From the NCBI GenBank assembly GCA_902796895.1, contig CADBQV010000069.1:1-9293 (forward strand): a stretch of DNA of 9,293 nt, written 5' to 3'. Source of the DNA: an uncultured Erysipelotrichaceae bacterium (GTDB lineage Bacteria; Bacillota_I; Bacilli_A; Acholeplasmatales; Anaeroplasmataceae). The translations under genes and the position numbers were made by a program. Positions 1 to 7,220 of the stretch are shown here, in pieces. Each line of letters opens with the position of its first letter. The stretch's first letter is position 1. A model generated the notes under the pieces. That model had not been told where the DNA came from, made no database searches, and saw only the letters and a list, made by a program, of their open reading frames with translations.

Positions 1-2473
1 CTCTATCTAAGCCTTGAGACATAAAATTCATTTTTATACCAACACGTTTAGCAAGCTCACCACATGCCTTAGAATAAGATTCTACACCTTCTTCTATAGT
101 AGATGCAGGTAGGTTTAGAATTCTTGCTAATTCAGCATATCTTTCATCTGCCTTATAATAATTATATTTTGGCCATGTAGATAATTTTTGTGGCTTTTGA
201 CCATTATATCTAATTGTATATGGAAGTAAAATTGCGTTAGCTCTACCATGAGGTACATGATATTCAGCACCAACCTTATGTGCCATAGAGTGGTTCATTC
301 CTAAGAATGCATTAGCAAATGCCATACCAGCTAAGCATGAAGCATTATGCATTTTTTCTCTAGCTTCAGGGTCAGCCTCACCATTATTATAGCTTCTTTC
401 AAGATATTTAAATACCATTTTAATAGCTTGAATAGCTAAACCATCAGTATAATCATTAGCAAGTGTAGACACAAATGCTTCTGTTGCGTGTGTTAATACA
501 TCCATACCTGTATCAGCAACAATACTTCTTGGTAATTTATCAACAAATGCAGGATCAATAATTGCAACTGTTGGAGTTAATGAATAATCTGTAAGTGGAT
601 ATTTTTTATGTTCTTCTTGGTCAGTGATAACAGCAAATGGAGTTACTTCTGAACCTGTACCTGATGTTGTAGGAATACATACTAATTTAGCTTTTTTACC
701 TAATTCAGGATAACGGAAGGCACGCTTTCTAATATCCATAAATTTTTGTTTTAAATCATCAAAATTAACTGTAGGTTGTTCATAGAATAACCAAATACCT
801 TTAGCACAGTCCATTGATGAACCACCACCTAGGGCGATAATTGTATCTGGTTCAAATGAACGCATTAAGGCAACACCTTTTTTAACTGTTTGAATTGATG
901 GATCTGGTTCTACATCACAGAATAATTGATATGGAACTTGTGGATTTCTTAATTCTAATTGATTAATAACCTTTTGAACATAACCAAGCTCAACCATTGA
1001 TCTATCTGTAACAATTAAAGCCTTAGTCATATCCTTCATTTGATGTAAATATTCAATTGAATCACGTTCAAAATAAATTTTTGATGGAATCTTAAACCAT
1101 TGCATATTATTTCTTCTCCTTCCTACCTTTTTAACATTTAATAGATTTAGTGGTCCAATGTTTCCAGCAACTGAGTTATGTCCATAAGATCCACAACCAA
1201 GTGTAAGTGATGGAATAAATGAGTTATAAACATTACCGATACCACCAAATGTAGAAGGTGAATTACAAATAATTCTTATTGCTGGGATTAAATCTCCAAA
1301 TTTAACTTCAAGTTCATGGCTTGCAGTATGAATTGCAGCACTATGTCCTAAACCATTAAATTCAACCATTTGTTTTGAAAGCATAAATCCTTCTTCAGTT
1401 GAATTAGCTTTAATCATAGCTAATACTGGAGATAATTTTTCTCTTGTTAATGGTTCATCAATACCAACATGCTTACATTCTGCCATTAAAATAACTGTAT
1501 TAGAAGGAACTTCAAATCCTGATTCCTTAGCAATCCAAATAGCTGACTTACCTGGTACGATAGAATTTAATTTAGCATTTGGATAATCTTCTTTAGATTC
1601 AACTCCAAACATATATTTTTCAAGCATCTTCTTTTCATCTTTATTTACAAAATATACACCATATTTTTTGAATTCATGCTTTACTTCATCATATATTTCT
1701 TTATCAACGATTACTGCTTGTTCTGATGCACATACCATACCATTATCAAATGATTTAGATAAAACAACGTCATTTACTGCTTGTCTTAAATTACAAGTTT
1801 TTTCAAAATAAGCAGGTACGTTACCAGCACCAACACCTAATGCAGGCTTACCACATGAATAAGCGGCATTAACCATCGCATTACCACCTGTTGCTAAAAT
1901 AGTTGCAACACCTGGATTATGCATTAATTCAGTAGTAGCTTCAAGTGATGGATTTTCAATCCATTGAATACAGTTTAGTGGAGCACCTGCAGCTATAGCA
2001 GCTTCATATACTATTTTTGCAGCAGCAACACTACAATTTTGTGCACCTGGATGGAAAGCAAAAATAATCGGATTTCTAGTTTTTAAACAAATTAAAGATT
2101 TAAAAATTGCAGTTGATGTAGGGTTTGTAACAGGAGTAATACCTGCAACTACACCTACAGGTTCAGCAAGCTCTACAACACCTGTTACAGTGTTTTCAGA
2201 GATTATACCAACTGTTTTAGTATTTTTCATATTATTTGTAACATATTCGCAAGCAAATAAATTTTTAGTTGCCTTATCCTCAAATACGCCACGTTTAGTT
2301 TCTTCAACTGCCATCTTAGCTAATACGCCATGCTTATCAAGTGCAGCAACTGATGCCTTAGCTACAATGTAGTCAATCTTTTCTTGAGTAAATGATGCAT
2401 AGTCATCAAGTGCTTTTAAAGCCTTTTCTACTAAAGCATTTACTTCTTCCTTTGGTGTCATTTTTTCATTCAT
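1..2473 (-). CDS. adhE: Bifunctional acetaldehyde-CoA/alcohol dehydrogenase AdhE (3' end beyond window)
   Basis: Cytoplasmic enzyme that reduces acetyl-CoA to acetaldehyde and then to ethanol, reoxidising two NADH. The open frame runs 824 codons to the window edge without a stop. Compared with the usual 860-890 residues of the family, some 40-65 C-terminal residues are missing. The N-terminal aldehyde dehydrogenase domain (about residues 1-440) has the catalytic cysteine in MVCASEQ (Cys248). A typical linker, RRNNMQWFKIP, leads into the iron-type alcohol dehydrogenase domain. Its four metal ligands are present: Asp658 and His662 in GMDVLTHATEA, His728 in MNHSMAH and His742 in VPHG. Start choice: GGAG lies 10 bases before the ATG at 2473 and only 4 before the in-frame ATG at 2479, so 2473 is preferred but 2479 is possible. 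The gene has its own promoter and an elaborate upstream region. AdhE proteins of this family form long helical filaments (spirosomes); that is family knowledge, not visible here. Confidence 0.97.
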   Translation of the reverse strand, partial: MNEKMTPKEEVNALVEKALKALDDYASFTQEKIDYIVAKASVAALDKHGVLAKMAVEETKRGVFEDKATKNLFACEYVTNNMKNTKTVGIISENTVTGVVELAEPVGVVAGITPVTNPTSTAIFKSLICLKTRNPIIFAFHPGAQNCSVAAAKIVYEAAIAAGAPLNCIQWIENPSLEATTELMHNPGVATILATGGNAMVNAAYSCGKPALGVGAGNVPAYFEKTCNLRQAVNDVVLSKSFDNGMVCASEQAVIVDKEIYDEVKHEFKKYGVYFVNKDEKKMLEKYMFGVESKEDYPNAKLNSIVPGKSAIWIAKESGFEVPSNTVILMAECKHVGIDEPLTREKLSPVLAMIKANSTEEGFMLSKQMVEFNGLGHSAAIHTASHELEVKFGDLIPAIRIICNSPSTFGGIGNVYNSFIPSLTLGCGSYGHNSVAGNIGPLNLLNVKKVGRRRNNMQWFKIPSKIYFERDSIEYLHQMKDMTKALIVTDRSMVELGYVQKVINQLELRNPQVPYQLFCDVEPDPSIQTVKKGVALMRSFEPDTIIALGGGSSMDCAKGIWLFYEQPTVNFDDLKQKFMDIRKRAFRYPELGKKAKLVCIPTTSGTGSEVTPFAVITDQEEHKKYPLTDYSLTPTVAIIDPAFVDKLPRSIVADTGMDVLTHATEAFVSTLANDYTDGLAIQAIKMVFKYLERSYNNGEADPEAREKMHNASCLAGMAFANAFLGMNHSMAHKVGAEYHVPHGRANAILLPYTIRYNGQKPQKLSTWPKYNYYKADERYAELARILNLPASTIEEGVESYSKACGELAKRVGIKMNFMSQGLDR

Positions 2474-2499
2474 AAACATCACACTCCATTATTTAAATT

Positions 2500-2551
2500 A
2501 AAAAACAACCATCTTGATAATTTGATTATATCAAATAGATGATTGTTTTTT
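2500..2551 (-). terminator. Terminator hairpin between ung and adhE, with nested palindrome
   Basis: Positions 2537-2551 and 2500-2514 form a 15-bp stem with one G-U wobble when read on the minus strand, with an A-run on the entering arm and TTTTTT on the leaving arm. The 22-base interior holds a second perfect inverted repeat, ATTTGAT-ATA-ATCAAAT (2520-2536). It fits a Rho-independent terminator for reads coming out of ung. The plus-strand reading also ends in a T-run, so it could work in both directions. Transcripts that begin at the adhE promoter start inside the apical part and contain only one arm, so they should escape termination. Confidence 0.7.
2525..2533 (-). promoter_or_regulatory. 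adhE promoter, extended -10 (TGATATAAT)
   Basis: The minus strand has a consensus -10 TATAAT at 2530-2525 with TG one base upstream (TGA), which is an extended -10. The position 17 bases upstream is A-rich with no recognisable -35. That suggests a promoter relying on the extended -10 and probably on an activator. Start of transcription would be near 2518, giving a leader of about 45 bases. The element lies inside the 17-bp inverted repeat at 2520-2536, so a protein binding there would block it. Confidence 0.6.
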
Positions 2552-2555
2552 TATG

Positions 2556-2569
2556 GTAAACGTTTTATT
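2556..2569. promoter_or_regulatory. Operator-like site 1 upstream of adhE (GTAAACGTTTTATT)
   Basis: The core TAAACGTTTTA is nearly palindromic around a CpG at 2561/2562, about 43 bases upstream of the inferred adhE start. It is identical over 14 bases to the site at 2588-2601. The central CpG and A-rich half sites resemble LacI-family/CcpA (cre) operators, although the outer consensus positions match poorly. Position next to a promoter with no -35 suggests activation; this is inference. Confidence 0.5.
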
Positions 2570-2587
2570 AAAATTGAAAATACCTAA

Positions 2588-2601
2588 GTAAACGTTTTAT
2601 T
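2588..2601. promoter_or_regulatory. Operator-like site 2 upstream of adhE (GTAAACGTTTTATT)
   Basis: Exact 14-base repeat of the site at 2556-2569 in the same orientation, centred at 2593.5. The centre-to-centre distance is 32 bp, about three helical turns, so two bound proteins would sit on the same face of the DNA. It overlaps the last bases and stop codon of ung. Confidence 0.5.
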
Positions 2602-3244
2602 TAACCCATTTTATAGGATTTATACCGTTTTTAATTAAAAAGTCATTAGTTTTACTAAATGGTTTTGAACCAAAAAAGCCTCTATAAGCCGAAAGTGGAG
2701 ATGGATGAGCTGACTCTATTATTAAATGCTTAGGATTATTTAAAAACTTCTTCTTTTTTTGTGCTGGTGAACCCCATAATATAAATACAATAGGTTTATC
2801 AATTGTATTAATTAATGATATTACATTATCAGTAAATATATCCCAACCAAAATCTTTATGAGAAAATGCTTGTCCATTTCTTACTGTTAATGTCGTATTT
2901 AAAAGTAATACACCTTGTTTAGCTAAATAATCTAAATTACCATCTTGATTTACTACAACTCCCAAATCAGATGACATTTCTTTATATATATTTTGAAGTG
3001 ATGGTGGTAATTTCTCACATAAAACACTAAAAGCTAAACCATGAGCTTGATTAATTTCATGATAAGGATCTTGTCCAAGTATTACAACCTTTAAATCATT
3101 AAATGGTGTCATTTTAAAAGCATGATATATATATTTATAATCAGGATGACATAAATAATTATTATATTCATAATCAACCTTTTCTTTTAACACCTTATAA
3201 TAATCCTTCTCTTTTTCTTTATTTATAAAATCAATCCATTCCAT
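2597..3244 (-). CDS. ung: Uracil-DNA glycosylase, family 1
   Basis: Base-excision repair enzyme that cuts uracil from DNA. The 215-residue protein is a normal length for the family. Motif A GQDPYH lies at residues 57-62 with catalytic Asp59. GVLLLN ends in Asn116, the likely uracil-reading asparagine. Motif B HPSPLSA at 180-186 supplies His180. The start at 3244 is chosen because GAGG lies 8 bases before that ATG. The frame can be extended upstream to a TTG at 3280, but those codons run into the gap terminator region and have no ribosome binding site. It lies between gap and adhE on the same strand, behind the gap terminator. A TATAAT at 3268-3263 could give it a weak promoter of its own, otherwise it is expressed by readthrough. 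The neighbours do not suggest a special role. Confidence 0.97.
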   Translation of the reverse strand: MEWIDFINKEKEKDYYKVLKEKVDYEYNNYLCHPDYKYIYHAFKMTPFNDLKVVILGQDPYHEINQAHGLAFSVLCEKLPPSLQNIYKEMSSDLGVVVNQDGNLDYLAKQGVLLLNTTLTVRNGQAFSHKDFGWDIFTDNVISLINTIDKPIVFILWGSPAQKKKKFLNNPKHLIIESAHPSPLSAYRGFFGSKPFSKTNDFLIKNGINPIKWVK

Positions 3245-3262
3245 AATATATACCTCATAAGA

Positions 3263-3268
3263 ATTATA
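3263..3268 (-). promoter_or_regulatory. Possible ung -10 element (TATAAT)
   Basis: A perfect TATAAT lies on the minus strand about 19 bases before the ung start codon. The place for a -35, 17 bases upstream, reads TTTCAT and overlaps the gap terminator stem, so support is weak. In such AT-rich DNA this hexamer may be chance. Confidence 0.3.
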
Positions 3269-3285
3269 ATATAAAAGCAAATAAA

Positions 3286-3311
3286 ATGAAACCCAGAAAA
3301 CTGGGTTTCAT
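3286..3311 (-). terminator. Rho-independent terminator of gap
   Basis: Minus strand: ATGAAACCCAG, loop TTTT, CTGGGTTTCAT, an 11-bp perfect stem with a GC-rich core, followed by TTTATTTGCTTTTA. It begins 14 bases after the gap stop codon. The T-tract is interrupted, so some readthrough into ung is possible. Confidence 0.85.
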
Positions 3312-3325
3312 AAATAATAATAAAA

Positions 3326-4345
3326 TTATAAATTAATTATTGTTCTAACCATTTGGCTAGTGTATGAGTTTTCGTTATCATACCAAGAAACAACTTGAAC
3401 TTGGAATGTATCGTCAGCAACTTTAGAAACCATAGTTTGAGTTGAATCGAATAAAGAACCATATCTCATACCGATAACATCTGAAGAAACGATTGGATCA
3501 GTGTTATATCCGAATGATTGAGAAGCTTGAGCCTTCATTGCAGCGTTAATACCATCAACTGTAACATCTTTACCTTTAACTACTGCAGTTAAAATAGTAG
3601 TTGATCCTGTAGGAACTGGAACTCTTTGTGCAGAACCAATTAATTTACCATTTAATTCAGGAATAACTAAACCGATTGCTTTAGCAGCACCAGTTGAGTT
3701 TGGAACAATGTTAGCAGCACCTGCTCTTGCTCTTCTTAAATCACCTTTTCTATGTGGTCCATCAAGAATCATTTGATCACCTGTGTATGCATGAATTGTA
3801 GACATGATACCAGATTGAATTGGAGCATAGTCATTTAATGCTTTAGCCATAGGAGCTAAGCAGTTAGTTGTACAAGATGCAGCAGAAATAACTTGATCAG
3901 AAGCCTTTAAAGTCTTTTCATTTACACCAAATACGATTGTAGGTAAGTCATTTCCAGCTGGAGCTGAAATAACAACTTTCTTAGCGCCGGCATTGATATG
4001 AGCCATAGCTTTTTCTTTCTTAGTATAGAAACCAGTACATTCTAATACTACATCAACATCTAATTCACCCCAAGGTAAATTGTTAGCATCTGCTTCTTTG
4101 TAAATAGTAATTTTCTTACCATCAACAACGATAAAGTTTTCACCTGCTTCAACAGTGTGTTTGTTTTCGCCAATGAAACCAGCATATCCTCCTTGTGCAG
4201 TATCATACTTTAATAAGTTAGCTAGCATCTCTGGAGCAGTTAAGTCATTGATTGCTACTACCTCATAACCTTCAGCGTCGAACATTTGTCTAAAAGCTAA
4301 ACGTCCAATACGTCCAAAACCATTAATTGCAACTTTAACAGCCAT
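3326..4345 (-). CDS. gap: Glyceraldehyde-3-phosphate dehydrogenase, NAD-dependent type
   Basis: Glycolytic enzyme that converts glyceraldehyde 3-phosphate, phosphate and NAD+ to 1,3-bisphosphoglycerate and NADH in the cytoplasm. The complete 339-residue protein has the NAD-binding GFGRIGR at residues 9-15. An acidic residue at the end of the second strand (AINDL, Asp34) favours NAD over NADP. The active site SCTTNC has catalytic Cys158, and His185 in HAYTGD is the partner base. [19 protein letters not shown] binds phosphate, and SWYDNENSY is the C-terminal family signature. A full AGGAGG lies 10 bases before the ATG, and codon choice looks more even and less AT-extreme than in the neighbours, as expected for a highly expressed gene. 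It is a single-gene unit with a strong extended -10 promoter, operator-like palindromes upstream and a strong terminator. It supplies the NADH that AdhE consumes. Confidence 0.98.
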   Translation of the reverse strand: MAVKVAINGFGRIGRLAFRQMFDAEGYEVVAINDLTAPEMLANLLKYDTAQGGYAGFIGENKHTVEAGENFIVVDGKKITIYKEADANNLPWGELDVDVVLECTGFYTKKEKAMAHINAGAKKVVISAPAGNDLPTIVFGVNEKTLKASDQVISAASCTTNCLAPMAKALNDYAPIQSGIMSTIHAYTGDQMILDGPHRKGDLRRARAGAANIVPNSTGAAKAIGLVIPELNGKLIGSAQRVPVPTGSTTILTAVVKGKDVTVDGINAAMKAQASQSFGYNTDPIVSSDVIGMRYGSLFDSTQTMVSKVADDTFQVQVVSWYDNENSYTSQMVRTIINL

Positions 4346-4408
4346 TTTTTAAATTCCTCCTAATGTTTAATTATTAATTGTAATTAATTATTCAAAACTA
4401 CATTAATT

Positions 4409-4437
4409 ATTGTATCATTACACAAAAGTATATTCAA
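4409..4437 (-). promoter_or_regulatory. gap promoter (TTGAAT, 17 bp, TGATACAAT)
   Basis: On the minus strand a -35 TTGAAT (4437-4432), an exact 17-bp spacer and a -10 TACAAT (4414-4409) with an upstream TG form a good sigma-A promoter with extended -10. Start of transcription would be near 4402, giving a leader of about 57 bases. It begins just past the T-tract of the upstream hairpin. Confidence 0.75.
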
Positions 4438-4443
4438 TATAAC

Positions 4444-4499
4444 AAAAAAGTATGTAAACGTTTACTTACTTATTAATAAGTAATATTACACACTTTTTT
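4444..4499 (-). terminator. Terminator hairpin downstream of nadK, with nested palindrome
   Basis: Arms 4486-4499 and 4444-4457 form a 14-bp stem with one G-U wobble (AAAAAAGTGTGTAA on the entering side), ending in TTTTTT on the minus strand. Inside is an 18-bp perfect palindrome, TTACTTATTAATAAGTAA (4466-4483). It fits a terminator for nadK, 48 bases past its stop codon. The leaving arm shares bases with the cre-like palindrome at 4454-4465, so structure and operator overlap. Confidence 0.6.
4453..4466. promoter_or_regulatory. cre-like operator upstream of gap (TGTAAACGTTTACT)
   Basis: GTAAACGTTTAC (4454-4465) is a perfect 12-bp palindrome with a central CpG. The 14-mer matches the published CcpA cre consensus TGWNANCGNTNWCA at all defined positions but the last. 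Its centre is about 57 bases upstream of the inferred gap start, a location more typical of activation than of blocking. No regulator gene is present in the window, so the binding protein is inferred only. Confidence 0.6.
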
Positions 4500-4514
4500 C
4501 GTTTTTTTATTAAC

Positions 4515-4526
4515 TTAAACGTTTAA
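4515..4526. promoter_or_regulatory. Second TAAACGTTTA palindrome upstream of gap (TTAAACGTTTAA)
   Basis: This perfect 12-bp palindrome with the same TAAACGTTTA core lies between the nadK stop codon and the hairpin. It is centred 61 bp from the 4454-4465 site, about six helical turns. It lacks the outer TG/CA of a cre. The spacing suggests a second operator for the same protein. Confidence 0.45.
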
Positions 4527-4547
4527 AATTTGATTTTTTTATAGTTT

Positions 4548-5339
4548 TTATTCTTTACTCACTAAAAATGTTCTAGTAATTCTATCCATAAAATTCTTTT
4601 TATCATGACTTGCCATCTTAAGCTTTTTATCACTTAAAAATATATATAATGTTTTTAATTCCTTAACTGGATATGAAACATGATCTGCAGTTATAAATAA
4701 ATCTGATGTCTCTTGATAAGTCTTAGCTTCTACTTCTAATTTTATTCTTCTTTTATCTGATAATACCATCGGAGATGATATTGTTCTATATGCATTAGAA
4801 TTGATACCTGCTATTTCAGTTAATTGAATTACATTAACTAAATTATCTACTATGGCACCATGAAGTGATTTATTATATGCTGTAGAACCTGATGGTGTTG
4901 AAATACATAATCCTGTACCACGATATTTTTCTAAAAAATGATCATCAATATATACATCTAATGTTAATGTTCTAAGTGGAGATGAAATAGTTACTTCATT
5001 TAGGGCAAAATCATTTGTAACAGTACCATTTTTAGATACAAATTCTGCTTGTAATAAACTATATTCTTCTATATTATAATTATTAGTATTAATATCATTA
5101 ATTAATAAATCAACATCATTAACTAAATAATTAGCATAAAATCCTAAATGTCCAGTATGAATACCAAATAATATCGCCTTAGGATATTCATGTGCAGCTT
5201 TAATAATTGTGCCATCTCCTCCTATAGCAATAACTATATCAGGATTGTTATTATTATATTCATGCTTTAAGTTTAATTTGATGTATTCTTTTATTTTATT
5301 TGACTCTTCAAAATCTCTAGATAAAATACAATATTTCAT
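4548..5339 (-). CDS. nadK: NAD kinase
   Basis: Phosphorylates NAD+ to NADP+ with ATP and is the only usual source of NADP in bacteria. The 263-residue length is normal for the short Bacillota form. The nucleotide-binding GGDGT lies at residues 40-44, TGHLGF at 62-67, and the NE pair in ALNEVTI at 114-115. The family signature STPSGSTAYNKSLHGA runs over about 147-162 (Ser instead of the commoner Thr in STPTGS). The start at 5339 is chosen because AAGGTGG lies 8 bases before this ATG. A GTG four codons upstream, at 5351, lies within that ribosome binding site and is rejected. nadK is divergent from the CYTH gene. In Bacillus subtilis the NAD kinase gene yjbN and the CYTH gene yjbK are close neighbours, so the pairing is a known association in a different arrangement. 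Confidence 0.96.
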   Translation of the reverse strand: MKYCILSRDFEESNKIKEYIKLNLKHEYNNNNPDIVIAIGGDGTIIKAAHEYPKAILFGIHTGHLGFYANYLVNDVDLLINDINTNNYNIEEYSLLQAEFVSKNGTVTNDFALNEVTISSPLRTLTLDVYIDDHFLEKYRGTGLCISTPSGSTAYNKSLHGAIVDNLVNVIQLTEIAGINSNAYRTISSPMVLSDKRRIKLEVEAKTYQETSDLFITADHVSYPVKELKTLYIFLSDKKLKMASHDKKNFMDRITRTFLVSKE

Positions 5340-5360
5340 ATAAATAACCACCTTAAAGCC

Positions 5361-5389
5361 ATTTTAACACAAATATTGTTATTAATCCA
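5361..5389 (-). promoter_or_regulatory. Probable nadK promoter (extended -10 TGTTAAAAT)
   Basis: The minus strand has TAAAAT at 5366-5361 (five of six to TATAAT) with TGT directly upstream, forming an extended -10. A weak TGGATT at 5389-5384 stands in the -35 place at 17-bp spacing. Start of transcription would be near 5354, leaving a leader of about 15 bases that contains only the ribosome binding site. Confidence 0.45.
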
Positions 5390-5400
5390 TAAATATTAAC

Positions 5401-5430
5401 TTGATTTTTATACCTTTTTATTAGTATAAT
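5401..5430 (+). promoter_or_regulatory. Promoter of the CYTH gene (TTGATT, 18 bp, TATAAT)
   Basis: TTGATT at 5401-5406, an 18-bp spacer and a perfect TATAAT at 5425-5430 form a likely sigma-A promoter. Transcription would begin near 5437. That is at or past the upstream ATG at 5435, and so supports the second ATG (5453) as the real start. Confidence 0.65.
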
Positions 5431-5452
5431 AAAGATGTTGTGGGGTGCTATT

Positions 5453-5995
5453 ATGTACAAAAACAAAGAAATTGAGTTTAAAACAATAATTACTGAAGAA
5501 CAATATTTATCATTATTAAAAGAATTTGATTTAGAAAATAATATTTTCAGTCAAACAAATCATTACTTTGATACTGATGATACAAAATTATTAAATGATA
5601 AAACTGTTTTAAGAATTAGACAAAAAGGTAATAACTACAAATTAACAAAAAAGACTAGAGCTGAAATTGGAGCCAATGAAGAACATATCTTACTTACTAA
5701 AGAAAAAGCATTAGAACTTTTAGAAAAGGGATTTGATGCTGATATTATTGGTCTACCATATTTTGTACATAAAATGGCAGAATTAACAACTCATAGAGCT
5801 AGTGCTCCATATAAAAATGGAACTATCTTCTTCGATAAGAGTGAATACTATGGTAAAGTAGATTATGAAATCGAATATGAAGTAGATGATGTTGAAAGTG
5901 GAGAAAAAGATTTTAGTAATTTCTTAGAATCACATAATATAACATATAAAGAATCAATTAGAAAAAGCAAAAGAGCTTTTGATAATAGAAAATAA
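5453..5995 (+). CDS. CYTH-domain (triphosphate tunnel metalloenzyme) protein, YjbK-like
   Basis: CYTH/triphosphate tunnel proteins bind triphosphate compounds and divalent metal inside an eight-strand barrel. Known members hydrolyse tripolyphosphate or thiamine triphosphate, or make cyclic AMP. The substrate here cannot be read from sequence. The 180-residue protein has the signature ExExK as EIEFK at residues 6-10, basic residues in VLRIRQK (about 52-58) and KLTKK (63-67), acidic DYEIEYEV (137-144) and a closing basic RKSKR (170-174), so the tunnel residues look intact. The start at 5453 is preferred over the in-frame ATG at 5435: GGGG lies 7 bases before it, and the promoter would start transcription around 5437. 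No terminator follows before the trpS leader, so transcripts may run on into the T-box. It resembles B. subtilis YjbK, which also sits near an NAD kinase gene. Confidence 0.9.
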   Translation: MYKNKEIEFKTIITEEQYLSLLKEFDLENNIFSQTNHYFDTDDTKLLNDKTVLRIRQKGNNYKLTKKTRAEIGANEEHILLTKEKALELLEKGFDADIIGLPYFVHKMAELTTHRASAPYKNGTIFFDKSEYYGKVDYEIEYEVDDVESGEKDFSNFLESHNITYKESIRKSKRAFDNRK

Positions 5996-6009
5996 TTAAG
6001 TACTATATT
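5979..6009 (+). promoter_or_regulatory. Possible trpS promoter within the 3' end of the CYTH gene
   Basis: TTGATA at 5979-5984 matches five of six -35 positions. Downstream are TACTAT (6001-6006, 16-bp spacer) or TATATT (6004-6009, 19-bp spacer). Either would start the RNA near 6013-6016, just before the T-box Stem I. The -35 lies inside the CYTH coding region, so trpS could be expressed independently of that gene. Confidence 0.4.
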
Positions 6010-6023
6010 GAATCAACTATTTA

Positions 6024-7190
<1,167 letters not shown>

Positions 7191-7191
<1 letters not shown>

Positions 7192-7220
7192 GCAATGGTT
7201 TTTACGCCATTGCTTTTTTT
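7191..7220. terminator. Shared terminator between convergent trpS and birA
   Basis: AGCAATGG (7191-7198), loop TTTTTACG, CCATTGCT (7207-7214) and a run of seven T to 7220 form a good plus-strand terminator starting on the last base of the trpS stop codon. On the minus strand the same stem is followed by TATTTTGTTTTT, a weaker tract that can serve birA. The last three birA codons and its stop codon overlap the right arm and loop. Confidence 0.85.

Noticed and set aside
2190..2372. Plus-strand open frame of 60 codons, hydrophobic at its start
   Set aside because: It is antisense to the N-terminal part of adhE, which has a clear conserved product. There is no ribosome binding site or promoter.
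2520..2536. A Rex redox-repressor site at the adhE promoter
   Set aside because: ATTTGATTATATCAAAT is a perfect inverted repeat over the -10 but lacks the TTGTGA/TCACAA half sites of Rex. I keep it only as a nested palindrome of unknown role.
3245..3280. Upstream extension of ung to a TTG start
   Set aside because: The extra residues do not resemble the family, the TTG sits near the gap terminator with no ribosome binding site, and GAGG precedes the ATG at 3244.
5435..5452. Six extra codons at the start of the CYTH gene (ATG at 5435)
   Set aside because: The promoter predicts transcription starting at about 5437, and the good ribosome binding site serves the ATG at 5453, which puts the EIEFK signature at the usual position.
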